Assembly: GCF_030411955.1 (NCBI RefSeq)
Contig: NZ_JASNRA010000013.1
Location: 1-64,000 of the forward strand
Reading direction: 5' to 3'
Origin: Massilia sp. YIM B02443
Lineage (GTDB): Bacteria > Pseudomonadota > Gammaproteobacteria > Burkholderiales > Burkholderiaceae_D
Length of the DNA stretch: 64,000 nucleotides
Under the pieces are notes generated by a model that worked only from the letters and a program-made list of their open reading frames with translations, did not search any database and had not been told where the DNA came from. Position 1 is the first letter of the stretch. Every line of letters begins with the position of its first letter. Positions 17,572 through 26,117 of the stretch are shown here, piece by piece. A program made the translations under genes and the position numbers.

Positions 17572-19221
17572 TCAGGTTTCGAACGAGACCAGCGCATCGT
17601 AATATCGATTCATGGCGCCGAACAGCTGTTCGGACACCGCGTGGAACTCGGCCTCGTCATCGCCATCGAATCCCTGGTCGTTCCACGATCCCATGCCGCC
17701 AAATACGTCGGCGGCCGATATCGCGGCCAGTCCGAGCACGCGGCTTGCTCCCCATCCGAACGCGCCGAACTTGTCGATGAAGCGATCGACCGACTGCCAT
17801 GTGGCCAACGGCCGGCCGGAATCGTTACGTCGAAGCGCAGCCAGATCAGGCACGTCATCGCCTTCGGCGTGCGCGGCCAGATGCAATGCGAACTCGAACG
17901 TGTCGACAAACGGCGATTCGACGCGGCGGGCGAAGTCCCTGGTCGCGCACAGTGCTGCAATGAAATCCTGCCTGGACCGGCCGAGTGGAGGCGTCGCATC
18001 TATGGGAACAGCGCCTTCAATCCGGTCGAGCACGTAGGACATCCTTGGCCGGTCCACTTTGCACATTCTCCAACCGAGATCGTGCTGGAGACGCCCCCGA
18101 TAATGCAGGCGGCGCCGCTCTTCATCATCAGGGCCGAACACATGCTTGAGATCGTGCGGAATAACGGGCTGCGTCCCCGAGCGCTGGCATTCAATCCGAA
18201 CCAATTCGACCAGCTCATGACATATCGGCCACGCTTCGTCTGCCGATAATCCGGCAAGATAATCCGGCCAATTGCACGCGGCAATATTGGGAAATTCATC
18301 GAGGTCGTATTCTTCCTCGTCCAGGGATTCACGCAGCCTGTCTTGATCCCCGGTGATTTGCCAGATGCGGGCGCTGAATCCCTGGGCTTCGATCAAGCGT
18401 AACAGTTGCGCACCGCTGACGTCCTCGTCAATGATTTCAAGCCATATCATCGGTTCGAGGTGTTCGAAGAACGGTGTGACCGCTTTGACAAGTTCTGCGA
18501 ACTCGGATGGAATGGAAAATGGTTCGTCGAAGGTCAGTGCCTCGACCTGGATCTCGCGAAAAATCTGGTCGCCCATGACTTCCCAGTCGTGCTCGCCCGC
18601 CTGCGACGAGAAATGACTTTGCAGGCTGGCCGGCGCGATCTCATCCATGCCGTTGCACCTGTGGAATTGATTGATCTCTGACAGGACGATCGGCCAATAG
18701 AAGTCCGGGCATGTTTGCCGGGCCAGCAGACGAACGAACAAGGGCGCGGTCAATAACAACCTGGGGCCCGTGGCAGTACCCTGCGCATGCAGGAAGTGTC
18801 CGCGGTCAGTTTTCAGACTCAACAGCATCGGCAGTCCACCGGCGAATCCGGCCATCATGTGCGGCGGACGCCCGTCGTCGTCCTCATCGTTCTCATCGTC
18901 CTCGTCTTCCTCGTCTTCCTCGTCGTCGGTGTCACCCTCCGCTTCGCTGCCCTCCTCGTCATCATCCTCGGCGTGATCGCATTCCGGACAAGTGACCACG
19001 ACCACGCTGACGACGTGTTCGGCACGCCGCGCTTCGATCCACTGCAGCAGCGATACGTTTGGTTCAAACCCATTGCGTACTACTGCATTGGGTGCGGCAT
19101 CACCTTCGCCGGCATCGAGTCGACAGAACTGGGCTGCCTTGTCCAATGCCGCGGCGAGGCGGTTGTCGGCAACGGTGAGCAGTCCGGCAGTTAATGCGAG
19201 AAAAACACGGTTCGAGTTCAT
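17572..19221 (-). CDS. Large acidic protein of unknown function
   Basis: 549 aa. Not recognised. An N-terminal region with a CPEC pair (about residue 78) leads into a run of about 40 residues that is almost all Asp/Glu. The remaining about 400 residues look globular and are rich in Trp, His and acidic residues. No signal peptide, though the first 20 residues are mildly hydrophobic. Base composition is visibly lower in GC than its neighbours and codons are less biased, suggesting transfer or a rapidly evolving gene. It stands alone, downstream of no obvious partner. Function cannot be assigned. Confidence 0.7.
   Translation of the reverse strand: MNSNRVFLALTAGLLTVADNRLAAALDKAAQFCRLDAGEGDAAPNAVVRNGFEPNVSLLQWIEARRAEHVVSVVVVTCPECDHAEDDDEEGSEAEGDTDDEEDEEDEDDENDEDDDGRPPHMMAGFAGGLPMLLSLKTDRGHFLHAQGTATGPRLLLTAPLFVRLLARQTCPDFYWPIVLSEINQFHRCNGMDEIAPASLQSHFSSQAGEHDWEVMGDQIFREIQVEALTFDEPFSIPSEFAELVKAVTPFFEHLEPMIWLEIIDEDVSGAQLLRLIEAQGFSARIWQITGDQDRLRESLDEEEYDLDEFPNIAACNWPDYLAGLSADEAWPICHELVELVRIECQRSGTQPVIPHDLKHVFGPDDEERRRLHYRGRLQHDLGWRMCKVDRPRMSYVLDRIEGAVPIDATPPLGRSRQDFIAALCATRDFARRVESPFVDTFEFALHLAAHAEGDDVPDLAALRRNDSGRPLATWQSVDRFIDKFGAFGWGASRVLGLAAISAADVFGGMGSWNDQGFDGDDEAEFHAVSEQLFGAMNRYYDALVSFET
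18872..18970 (-). repeat. GAC/GAG-rich simple repeat coding an acidic tract
   Basis: On the minus strand this stretch is built of imperfect GAG/GAC/GAA triplets and encodes the Asp/Glu run of the unknown 549-residue protein. Such tracts vary in length by slippage. Confidence 0.7.
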
Positions 19222-19292
19222 GGCAGCCTTTGGCAGTGAAGGACGCCATAGTGTCGCGGTTCAAGTATTTGACTTAGCGATATTTCTCAAAC

Positions 19293-22200
19293 TCATGCAT
19301 TGACATCCACCGCCCAGCATGCCAACACCTCGTCCGCCGCCAGCGGCTTGCCATACAAATAACCCTGCGCCCGGTTGCAGCCGTGGCGCAGCAGGAAGGC
19401 CGCCTGGTCTTCGCGCTCGACGCCCTCGGCGATCACCGACAGGTTCATGCTCTTGCCCAGCTGGATGATGGCGATCGCGATCGCTTCGTCGTCCGGGTCC
19501 TGCGGGATGTCCTTGATGAAGCTGCGGTCGATCTTGAGCGTCTGCACCGGCATTTTCTTCAGATAGGCCAGCGAGGAGTAGCCGGTGCCGAAATCGTCGA
19601 TCGCGAGACCCACGCCGATCGCGTGCAGGTCGTTGATGTATTGCAGCGCGTCGCCGGTGTTCATGATCACCGACTCCGTCACTTCCAGTTGCAACCGCTG
19701 CGGCGCCAGCCCGGCCGCACTGAGCGTGGAGGCAACCGTTGCCGCCATCCCGCCGCGCTCGAACTGGCGCACCGACAGGTTGACCGCCATCTTCGGCACC
19801 GCCAGGCCCGCGTCTTCCCACGCCACCATCTGGCGGCAGGCTTCGGCCAGCACCCATTGTCCCAGCTGGCCGATGAAGCCGGTGTCCTCGGCCAGCGGGA
19901 TGAAGCGGTCGGGCGTCACCAGCCCCAGCTCCGGATGACGCCAGCGCACCAGCGCCTCGACGCCGACCAGGCGTCCGCTGTCGATCTCGACCTGCGGCTG
20001 GTAGACCAGGAAGATCTCGTGCTTCTCGATCGAGCGGCGCAGCATCGCTTCCAGGCGCAGGCGCTCGACGCCTTCGCCGCTCATCGACGGCGCGTAGAAC
20101 TGGTAGCCGTTGCGGCCGCGCGCCTTGGCGCCGTACATGGCGACGTCGGCGTTGCGGATCAACAGGTGCAGGTCTTGCCCGTCCTGCGGGAACAGCGCGA
20201 TGCCGACGCTGCCGGTGACGAACAGTTCGTAGCCAGACACGGTGAACGGCTGCTCGAACATGGCTATCAGCTTGTCGGCGACACGCGCCGCGCCGGCGGC
20301 GCCGTCCACGTCTTCCAGCAGCACGATGAATTCGTCGCCGCCCAGGCGCGCCAGCGTGTCGCCTTCGCGCAGGCACAGCGCAAGCTGGGCCGCAGCCTGT
20401 TTCAACAGCTCGTCGCCGACGTGGTGGCCGAGCGTGTCGTTGACGTTCTTGAAGCGATCGAGGTCGATGAACAGCACCGCCAGCTGCTCGCCGCCCCGCG
20501 CGGCGCGCACCAGCGCGTGCTGCAGGCGGTCCTGGTACAGCAGGCGGTTGGGCAGGCCGGTGAGCGAATCGTGGTGCGCCAGGTGGTCGAGCTGCGCCTG
20601 CGATTCCTTGGCGCGGGTGATGTCGCTGAACACGCAGACGTAGTGGCTGACCGCGGTGCTGCTCGCATCGCCCTCGGCGCGCACCGCCGACACGGTCAGC
20701 CATTCGAGGTAGGCTTCGCCGTCCTTCCTGGTGTCCCAGATCTCGCCCTGCCAGAAGCCGGTCGCATCCAGCTCGCGCCACAGCGCGGCGTAGAAGCCTT
20801 CGTCGTTGCGCGTGCCGCGCGTCAGGGTCGACTGCAAGCCCAGGGCTTCGCTCTCGGCGTAGCCGGTGATCGCGGTAAAGGCGGGATTGACGGCGATGAT
20901 GCGCCCCTCGGCATCGAGCACCATCACGCCGTCGGCGATGTGTTCGAGCACGGTGGCCGACAGGCGCAGCCTTGCCTCGGCCTGCTTGCGTTCGCTGACG
21001 TCGGCGAACACCCAGATGCTGCCGTCGTCGGGCCGCGCCGGATCGAGCGCGCAGCCGCTCACCGCGCACCAGAACACGCTGCCGTCGCGCCGCCGCGCCT
21101 GGCATTCGGCCTCCAGGTCGGCGCTGGTGGCGCCGCCTGCCGTCATGCGCGGATACAGCACGGCGGCCAGGTGCTCGTAGGCGGCGCGGTCCGGATACAG
21201 CACCTCGGTCGAGGCGCCGTCGAGGGCTCCTTCCGCGTAGCCGAACAGTTCCTCGGCGCGGCGGTTGGCGGAGACGATGCGGCGCTGGCGCACGAACAGC
21301 ACCCCGAACATCACGTTGTCCAGGATCGCGCCCTGCTCGGTCAAGAGCGCCTCGATGCGCATCTCGTTGTGTTTGCGCTCGCTGATGTCGACCAGGATGC
21401 CGTCCACTCTCAACCGGTCTTCGCCCTGCACGCCCTGCGGCTGGCCATGCTCCAGCACCCAGCGCTCGATGCCATGGGCGTCGACGATGCGGTATTCGAT
21501 CTCGTAGGCGCGTCCGCCCAGCACCGCATCCTTGGCCAGCTTGCGGTAGTGGCGCCGGTCTTCGGGATGGACGATGTCGGCCCAGTCCTCGGTGGTGGCG
21601 CGCATGAAGTGGGCCGGCGGGTAGCCGGTGATGTCTTCGATGGCGTCGCTGACGAATTCGACCTCGGCCCCGGCGCGCACCCGGAACACCGCGCCCGGCA
21701 CCTGGGTCACGATGGTGCGGAAGCGCTCCTCGCGCCGCGCGACGTCGGCGAACAGGTCGCGAATGGCGAGGCGCATGCGCTCCATCTGCTCGCCCAGGCG
21801 TCCCAGTTCGTCGTGCGCCGACACCGCCAGCGGGGTGTCGAAGTCGCCGTGCGCCAGGCGGTCGGAAAAGCGCATCAGGCTGCGCAGCGGCGCCAGCAGC
21901 CGGCGCCGGACCAGCAGCGCGATCAAGAGCAGCGACACCGCCGCCTGCAGCACCAGCACCAGCGCGTAGCGGCGCTGCTTGGCGTGCAGGTCCTGCTGGC
22001 TGCGGTAGTCGTCCATCGCCAGCACCACGCTGCCGATCCGCTCGCCGCGCACGACCAGCTCACGCTCGGCGCGCACGATGCGTCCCAGCGGGCGGGTCTT
22101 CGAGTGCAGGTCGAGCGCACGCGCGCCGGCCGGATCGCGCACCTCGACCTGCACCACCGAGGGGTCGCGCAGCATCGAATCGAGCAGCGGACGGGCGGCG

Positions 22201-22451
22201 TCCATGTTCATGTTCCACAAGGCGTCCTGCAACCCCAGCGCCAGGATGTCGGCATTGCGCCGCAGCGTTTCATCGAGCACATCGGCTGCCGCGGCGCGCT
22301 CCTGGACCCCGACCAGCAGGTAGCTGCCGACCAGTGCCGGCAGCGCCAGCGCACCGAACGCCACCAGCAGCAAGGCGCCGTAGATCGAGCGTCCATACAG
22401 TTTGCGCAGGCGGGAGGGCATGGTGCGGGCGGCGAAGCGGGCGATCGGCAT
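19293..22451 (-). CDS. Membrane PAS-GGDEF-EAL c-di-GMP enzyme
   Basis: 1052 aa. TM near 20-42, a periplasmic region of about 110 residues, TM near 160-178, HAMP (about 180-235), three PAS domains (about 245-365, 370-490, 495-610), GGDEF (about 620-780) and EAL (about 795-1040). The cyclase site GGDEF and the I-site REGD are intact. The EAL residues are present (EAL, NLS, TES, DDFG, KID, EGVE), so both synthesis and hydrolysis of c-di-GMP are possible. Probably an environmental or redox sensor. It stands alone; start at 22451 or at a second ATG ten codons later. Confidence 0.95.
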   Translation of the reverse strand: MPIARFAARTMPSRLRKLYGRSIYGALLLVAFGALALPALVGSYLLVGVQERAAAADVLDETLRRNADILALGLQDALWNMNMDAARPLLDSMLRDPSVVQVEVRDPAGARALDLHSKTRPLGRIVRAERELVVRGERIGSVVLAMDDYRSQQDLHAKQRRYALVLVLQAAVSLLLIALLVRRRLLAPLRSLMRFSDRLAHGDFDTPLAVSAHDELGRLGEQMERMRLAIRDLFADVARREERFRTIVTQVPGAVFRVRAGAEVEFVSDAIEDITGYPPAHFMRATTEDWADIVHPEDRRHYRKLAKDAVLGGRAYEIEYRIVDAHGIERWVLEHGQPQGVQGEDRLRVDGILVDISERKHNEMRIEALLTEQGAILDNVMFGVLFVRQRRIVSANRRAEELFGYAEGALDGASTEVLYPDRAAYEHLAAVLYPRMTAGGATSADLEAECQARRRDGSVFWCAVSGCALDPARPDDGSIWVFADVSERKQAEARLRLSATVLEHIADGVMVLDAEGRIIAVNPAFTAITGYAESEALGLQSTLTRGTRNDEGFYAALWRELDATGFWQGEIWDTRKDGEAYLEWLTVSAVRAEGDASSTAVSHYVCVFSDITRAKESQAQLDHLAHHDSLTGLPNRLLYQDRLQHALVRAARGGEQLAVLFIDLDRFKNVNDTLGHHVGDELLKQAAAQLALCLREGDTLARLGGDEFIVLLEDVDGAAGAARVADKLIAMFEQPFTVSGYELFVTGSVGIALFPQDGQDLHLLIRNADVAMYGAKARGRNGYQFYAPSMSGEGVERLRLEAMLRRSIEKHEIFLVYQPQVEIDSGRLVGVEALVRWRHPELGLVTPDRFIPLAEDTGFIGQLGQWVLAEACRQMVAWEDAGLAVPKMAVNLSVRQFERGGMAATVASTLSAAGLAPQRLQLEVTESVIMNTGDALQYINDLHAIGVGLAIDDFGTGYSSLAYLKKMPVQTLKIDRSFIKDIPQDPDDEAIAIAIIQLGKSMNLSVIAEGVEREDQAAFLLRHGCNRAQGYLYGKPLAADEVLACWAVDVNA

Positions 22452-22602
22452 GAAATCGGATGGTCGGGGTCAGTCAATGCAATTCGGAACGATATGATTG
22501 CTCTACGTCACTATTCTTGACAAGCAATTAGTGACCAACTTTATTCCTACAGAATACCGACAGACGCGACCGCACGGCGCTCGGGCGACGCGCCGATGGA
22601 AT

Positions 22603-22611
22603 TGATATGAT
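22603..22611 (+). promoter_or_regulatory. Extended -10 promoter for the DUF1993 gene
   Basis: TGATATGAT matches TGnTATnAT and lies 24 nt before the ATG, leaving a short leader that contains AAAGGAG. A second possible promoter starts at TTGACA (22517-22522) with TTTATT 17 nt later. The 184-nt gap has no other feature. Confidence 0.5.
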
Positions 22612-22635
22612 TGAACTCTTTCAAAGGAGAAACGC

Positions 22636-23145
22636 ATGAGCCACTCCCTGTACACCGCTTCGGTGCCCGTGTTCCGCCAGCTGCTGGGCAGCCTGGCCGC
22701 GGTGCTGGAGCAAAGCGAAGCCTGGGCGCTCGAGCGCCGCATCGAACCGGACGCCCTGCTGCAGGCGCGCCTGTACCCGGACATGTTCCCGCTGGCGCGC
22801 CAGATCCAGATCGCGACCGATTTCGCCAAGGGCGCCACCGCGCGCCTGGCCGGGGTCGAACCGCCGCGCTACGAGGACGGCGAACATACCTTCACCGAGC
22901 TGCAGCAGCGCATCACCAGGACGCTGGGCTTCATCGACAGCGTGGCGCGCGCCGACGTCGACGCCGGAGAGACCCGTCCGATCACCCACGGCAACGGCGA
23001 ACGCGCGCGCCACTTCGACAGCGGCCAGGTCTACCTGACCCACTTCGCGCTGCCGAACTTCTATTTTCACGTGACGACCGCGTACGCGATCCTGCGCCAC
23101 AACGGGGCGCCGATCGGCAAGAAGGATTTCATCGGGTCGTACTGA
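22636..23145 (+). CDS. DUF1993 family protein
   Basis: 169 aa. ATG 22636 has AAAGGAG 7 nt upstream. Helical, DinB-like four-helix protein with the DUF1993 pattern (LYPDMFPLARQIQIATDFAKG in the middle, LPNFYFHVTTAYAILRHNG near the end). Family function unknown; related folds bind metals or thiols. Cytosolic, with no signal peptide. Convergent with the DUF1289 gene. Confidence 0.85.
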   Translation: MSHSLYTASVPVFRQLLGSLAAVLEQSEAWALERRIEPDALLQARLYPDMFPLARQIQIATDFAKGATARLAGVEPPRYEDGEHTFTELQQRITRTLGFIDSVARADVDAGETRPITHGNGERARHFDSGQVYLTHFALPNFYFHVTTAYAILRHNGAPIGKKDFIGSY

Positions 23146-23149
23146 TAGA

Positions 23150-23178
23150 CCGGGGTGCGGACATGGTCCGCACCCCGG
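23150..23178. terminator. Strong hairpin between convergent genes
   Basis: Twelve perfect base pairs (CCGGGGTGCGGA / TCCGCACCCCGG) around a 5-nt loop in the 40-nt gap between DUF1993 and DUF1289. No U-tract on either side. Probably a bidirectional stop or mRNA-end stabiliser. Confidence 0.5.
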
Positions 23179-23185
23179 CATGGGA

Positions 23186-23392
23186 TCAGGTGTTGCGGCG
23201 CGGGTAGCCCTGGGCCAGGATGCGCACCCACACCACCTCTTTCTGCTCGGCGTTCATCGAGACCCAGTTGGCCACTTCGGCCACGGTGCGCCCGCAGCCG
23301 CGGCAGACTTCGTCGAAGGTGGTCGAGCACACCGCCACGCAGGGCGTGTCGGGACGCACCGGCACGTCCATCAGGGGACAGGACTGCTGCAT
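23186..23392 (-). CDS. DUF1289 family small protein
   Basis: 68 aa from ATG 23392. Four cysteines in the order CVAVC...CRGCGRT fit the DUF1289 signature (PC..VC....GxCxGCGRT), probably a small metal site. The segment after it (VANWVSMNAEQKEVVW) is also typical. It lies 22 nt downstream of the DUF1415 gene, so probably cotranscribed. A start further upstream (about 23434) would overlap DUF1415. Function unknown. Confidence 0.82.
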   Translation of the reverse strand: MQQSCPLMDVPVRPDTPCVAVCSTTFDEVCRGCGRTVAEVANWVSMNAEQKEVVWVRILAQGYPRRNT

Positions 23393-23414
23393 GTCCCCGC
23401 CCTTGCCCTGATCC

Positions 23415-23984
23415 TTAGCGGGCGGGGCCGACATCGAGCTTGTCCCAGCCGTCGTGGCCGAGCCTTTCCATGGTGTCGATGTTCTTCTCGAAGATGTCGG
23501 CCGCATCCGGGAAGGCTTCCACCGCGCGCGCGATGCTGTCTTCGCGCAGCAGGTGCAGGATCGGGTACGGCGCGCGGTTGGTGTAGTTCGAGATGTCGTT
23601 GACGTCGGTGTCGGCGAACTGGTAGTGCGGGTGGAAGCTGGCCACCTGCAGCTCGCCGTCGAGCGCCATGTCCTCGACCGCGGCGTCGGCGACGTCCAGG
23701 AATTCGTTGTAATCCTCGAAGTCGGTCAGCACGAAGGGGTGGATCAGCAGCGTGGTGTCGACCTGCTCGGCTGGCGTATCGGACAGGTGCTGCAGTTCGT
23801 CCATCAGGGTTTCCAGCAGCGCTTCCGGCGCGGTGGCATTCGAGACGACGTAGCGCACCTGCTCCTTGACGTACACCGATTTGGCGAACGGGCACAGGTT
23901 CAGGCCGATGACGGCCCGTTCCAGCCATTGGCGGGTGGCGGCGACGATGGCGTCATCATCGGCGTTCAGGTTGGGGGTGCTCAT
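23415..23984 (-). CDS. DUF1415 family protein
   Basis: 189 aa from ATG 23984 (MSTPNL); a longer in-frame reading has no support. Contains NLCPFAK near residue 30 and LIHPFVL and FHPHYQFA motifs, the conserved blocks of DUF1415. Conserved Cys and His suggest a metal or redox role, but the family is uncharacterised. Followed closely by the DUF1289 gene; this pairing is common in betaproteobacteria as far as I recall. Confidence 0.85.
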   Translation of the reverse strand: MSTPNLNADDDAIVAATRQWLERAVIGLNLCPFAKSVYVKEQVRYVVSNATAPEALLETLMDELQHLSDTPAEQVDTTLLIHPFVLTDFEDYNEFLDVADAAVEDMALDGELQVASFHPHYQFADTDVNDISNYTNRAPYPILHLLREDSIARAVEAFPDAADIFEKNIDTMERLGHDGWDKLDVGPAR

Positions 23985-24327
23985 ACAGATACTTTCGTTC
24001 AGTGCGGACAGCAAAAGTGGGATTGTACGCACTCTTTGCGCAAGCTCATAGGTACACCTCCCGCCCGGCATAAAGTGGAACCCAGACAGCCGCGTCTGCT
24101 TGCCCATGGCGCACATGACATGCCGGTTTGACAATCCAACACAAGACTGTTCGGCAATTTTCGTGATCATGCTGCCATTGGCGCGGTTCGTGGTGCCAAC
24201 GGATGCGATTCCCAGCGGAATTAAATTGTAACGGCAGCGACATAATTCTTGACGCGCTCGACCGTTGCTTCGTACACTGCCCCCTTGTCCTCGGTCCGTT
24301 CGTTCCTGAACGCAACATTGGAAAGCT

Positions 24328-25671
24328 ATGCACCCTACGACCCGCACCTCCGCAGCGCTGGCAGTTCTGGCACTCCTGGGCGCCGCGCCCCTGAGCCACG
24401 CCATGGATGCCGCCCCGCTGTCGGCCGTTCAGGCCACGATCCAGACCCAGGCCATCCAGACCACCCGTTCCGGTTTGCAGACTGCGCAGGCGCCGCTCAA
24501 GGCCGACGCGCTGAAGGTGGACGAATACCGGGAGACCGACGTCTGGGGCCGCATCCGTAGCGGCTACGCCATCCCCGACCTGAACAACGCGCTGGTCACC
24601 CGCCATGCCCAGGCCTACGCCAGCCACCCCGGCAACCTGGCGCGCATTTCCGGCCGCGCCTCGCCCTACCTGTACCACGTGGTGTCCGAGCTCGAAAAGC
24701 GCGGCATGCCGACCGAGCTGGCGCTGCTGCCGGTGATCGAATCGGCGTTCAACCCGCAGGCGATGTCGAGCGCCAACGCCGCCGGCCTGTGGCAGTTCGT
24801 GCCGGGCACCGGCAAGGACTTCGACCTCAAGCAGAACATGTTCAAGGACGAGCGGCGCGGCGTGCTGGCCTCGACCGACGCCGCATTGACTTACCTGCAG
24901 CGCCTGTACACCATGTTCGGCGACTGGCAACTGGCCCTGGCGGCCTATAACTGGGGCGAAGGCAATGTCCAGCGCGCCATCAAGAAGAACCAGGAACTGG
25001 GCAAGCAGACCGACTTCGACAGCCTGGCCGACCTGATGCCGGCCGAGACCCGCAACTACGTACCGAAGCTGCAAGCAGTCAAGAACGTGGTGGCCAATCC
25101 TTCGCAGTACGGCATCACCCTGCCGGCGATCGACAACCAGCCCTACTTCACCACGATCGACAAGACCAGCGACATGGACCTGACCGTGGCGGCCCAGCTG
25201 GCCGAGATGTCGCTCGACGAATTCAAGGCCCTGAACCCGCAGTTCAAGAAGCCGGTGATCACCGGCGCCGAGACCAAGATCCTGCTGCCGAAGGAAAACG
25301 CCGAGAAGTTCCACCTGAACCTGGCGTCCTGGGGCCATGCCCTGTCGAGCTGGACCACGCACAAGATCACCAGCGCGCGCGAAAGCATCGCCTCGCTGGC
25401 CTCCAAGTTCGGCACCACCCCGGAAGTGATCCGCCAGGCCAACAACATCCCGGCGCAATCGCGCCTGAAGGCCGGCTCGACCATCCTGGTGCCGAAGACG
25501 TCGGCCTCCAGCCACAGCGACATCGCCGAGAACATCATCGAGAACGCGGTGGTGGCGTTCGAAGCCGACCGCGGCAATGCCAAGCGCAGCGCGCGCTTCA
25601 AGGCCAAGGCCGACAGCGGCAAGTCGAAGCGCATCGCGCGCAACACCTCGTCCAAGCGCAAGCAGCGCTGA
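24328..25671 (+). CDS. mltD: MltD-type membrane-bound lytic transglycosylase
   Basis: 447 aa. Signal peptide about 1-25. SLT domain (about 105-260) with catalytic Glu138 in PVIESAFNP and the typical ANAAGLWQFVPGTG and AAYNWGEGNV blocks. A degenerate LysM-like stretch (about 290-330) and a clearer LysM (about 350-390) follow, then a basic tail of about 40 residues rich in Lys/Arg/Ser. It cleaves peptidoglycan glycan strands to 1,6-anhydro ends. No lipobox cysteine is evident, so it may be periplasmic rather than a lipoprotein. Monocistronic. Confidence 0.93.
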   Translation: MHPTTRTSAALAVLALLGAAPLSHAMDAAPLSAVQATIQTQAIQTTRSGLQTAQAPLKADALKVDEYRETDVWGRIRSGYAIPDLNNALVTRHAQAYASHPGNLARISGRASPYLYHVVSELEKRGMPTELALLPVIESAFNPQAMSSANAAGLWQFVPGTGKDFDLKQNMFKDERRGVLASTDAALTYLQRLYTMFGDWQLALAAYNWGEGNVQRAIKKNQELGKQTDFDSLADLMPAETRNYVPKLQAVKNVVANPSQYGITLPAIDNQPYFTTIDKTSDMDLTVAAQLAEMSLDEFKALNPQFKKPVITGAETKILLPKENAEKFHLNLASWGHALSSWTTHKITSARESIASLASKFGTTPEVIRQANNIPAQSRLKAGSTILVPKTSASSHSDIAENIIENAVVAFEADRGNAKRSARFKAKADSGKSKRIARNTSSKRKQR

Positions 25672-26117
25672 TCGTCGGCGCCGCTGTTGCCGGCGGCGCC
25701 GGCAGTGCAGGACGAATGCAGGCGCCACCGGGCCTTCCGGATGGCGCTTGTGGTGTTTTGAGGCGCCGCGTGCACGCCGTCCAAAAAACCTGTATAGTAC
25801 GGTTTGTGCGCTGCGTCATACCGACAACATCTGTCGACACCAGCAGTGTGCAACCGAGATGCAGCGATAGCGTTGACAAGTATATCGCTGACAAGTAGTA
25901 CCTAGCAGCTACGCAAACCCCAGGCAGCTCGTTCCTGAGCGCCCTTCAAAAAAGCCCTCCGCCTTCAGGTGTCAGCAACCAGACACCATCCCGGCGCAAA
26001 GCTTTTGTGCCGAAATTTCTTTCATTACTGAGTCATTTCGTTTGTCGGTTCGCGTTGCATATTTTTCGTTCGCGCCAACGTGCGAGCGTGCATGATTTAT
26101 TCCGAAAGTAACAACAC
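25672..26117 (+). promoter_or_regulatory. Long leader and promoter region of rhlE
   Basis: 446 nt without a gene. A -35/-10 pair, TTGACA (25873-25878) and TAGTAC (25896-25901) with a 17-nt spacer, is the best promoter and would leave a leader of about 210 nt. A second -10-like TATAGT lies near 25794. Long leaders are usual for cold-inducible RNA helicases and RNA chaperones. GC content drops in this stretch. No terminator or known riboswitch was seen. Confidence 0.5.

Noticed and set aside
19383-22520. 1045-codon open frame antisense to the PAS-GGDEF-EAL gene
   Set aside because: Shadow frame caused by high GC; composition is Arg/His/Gln-rich with no domain, while the other strand has full GGDEF and EAL motifs.
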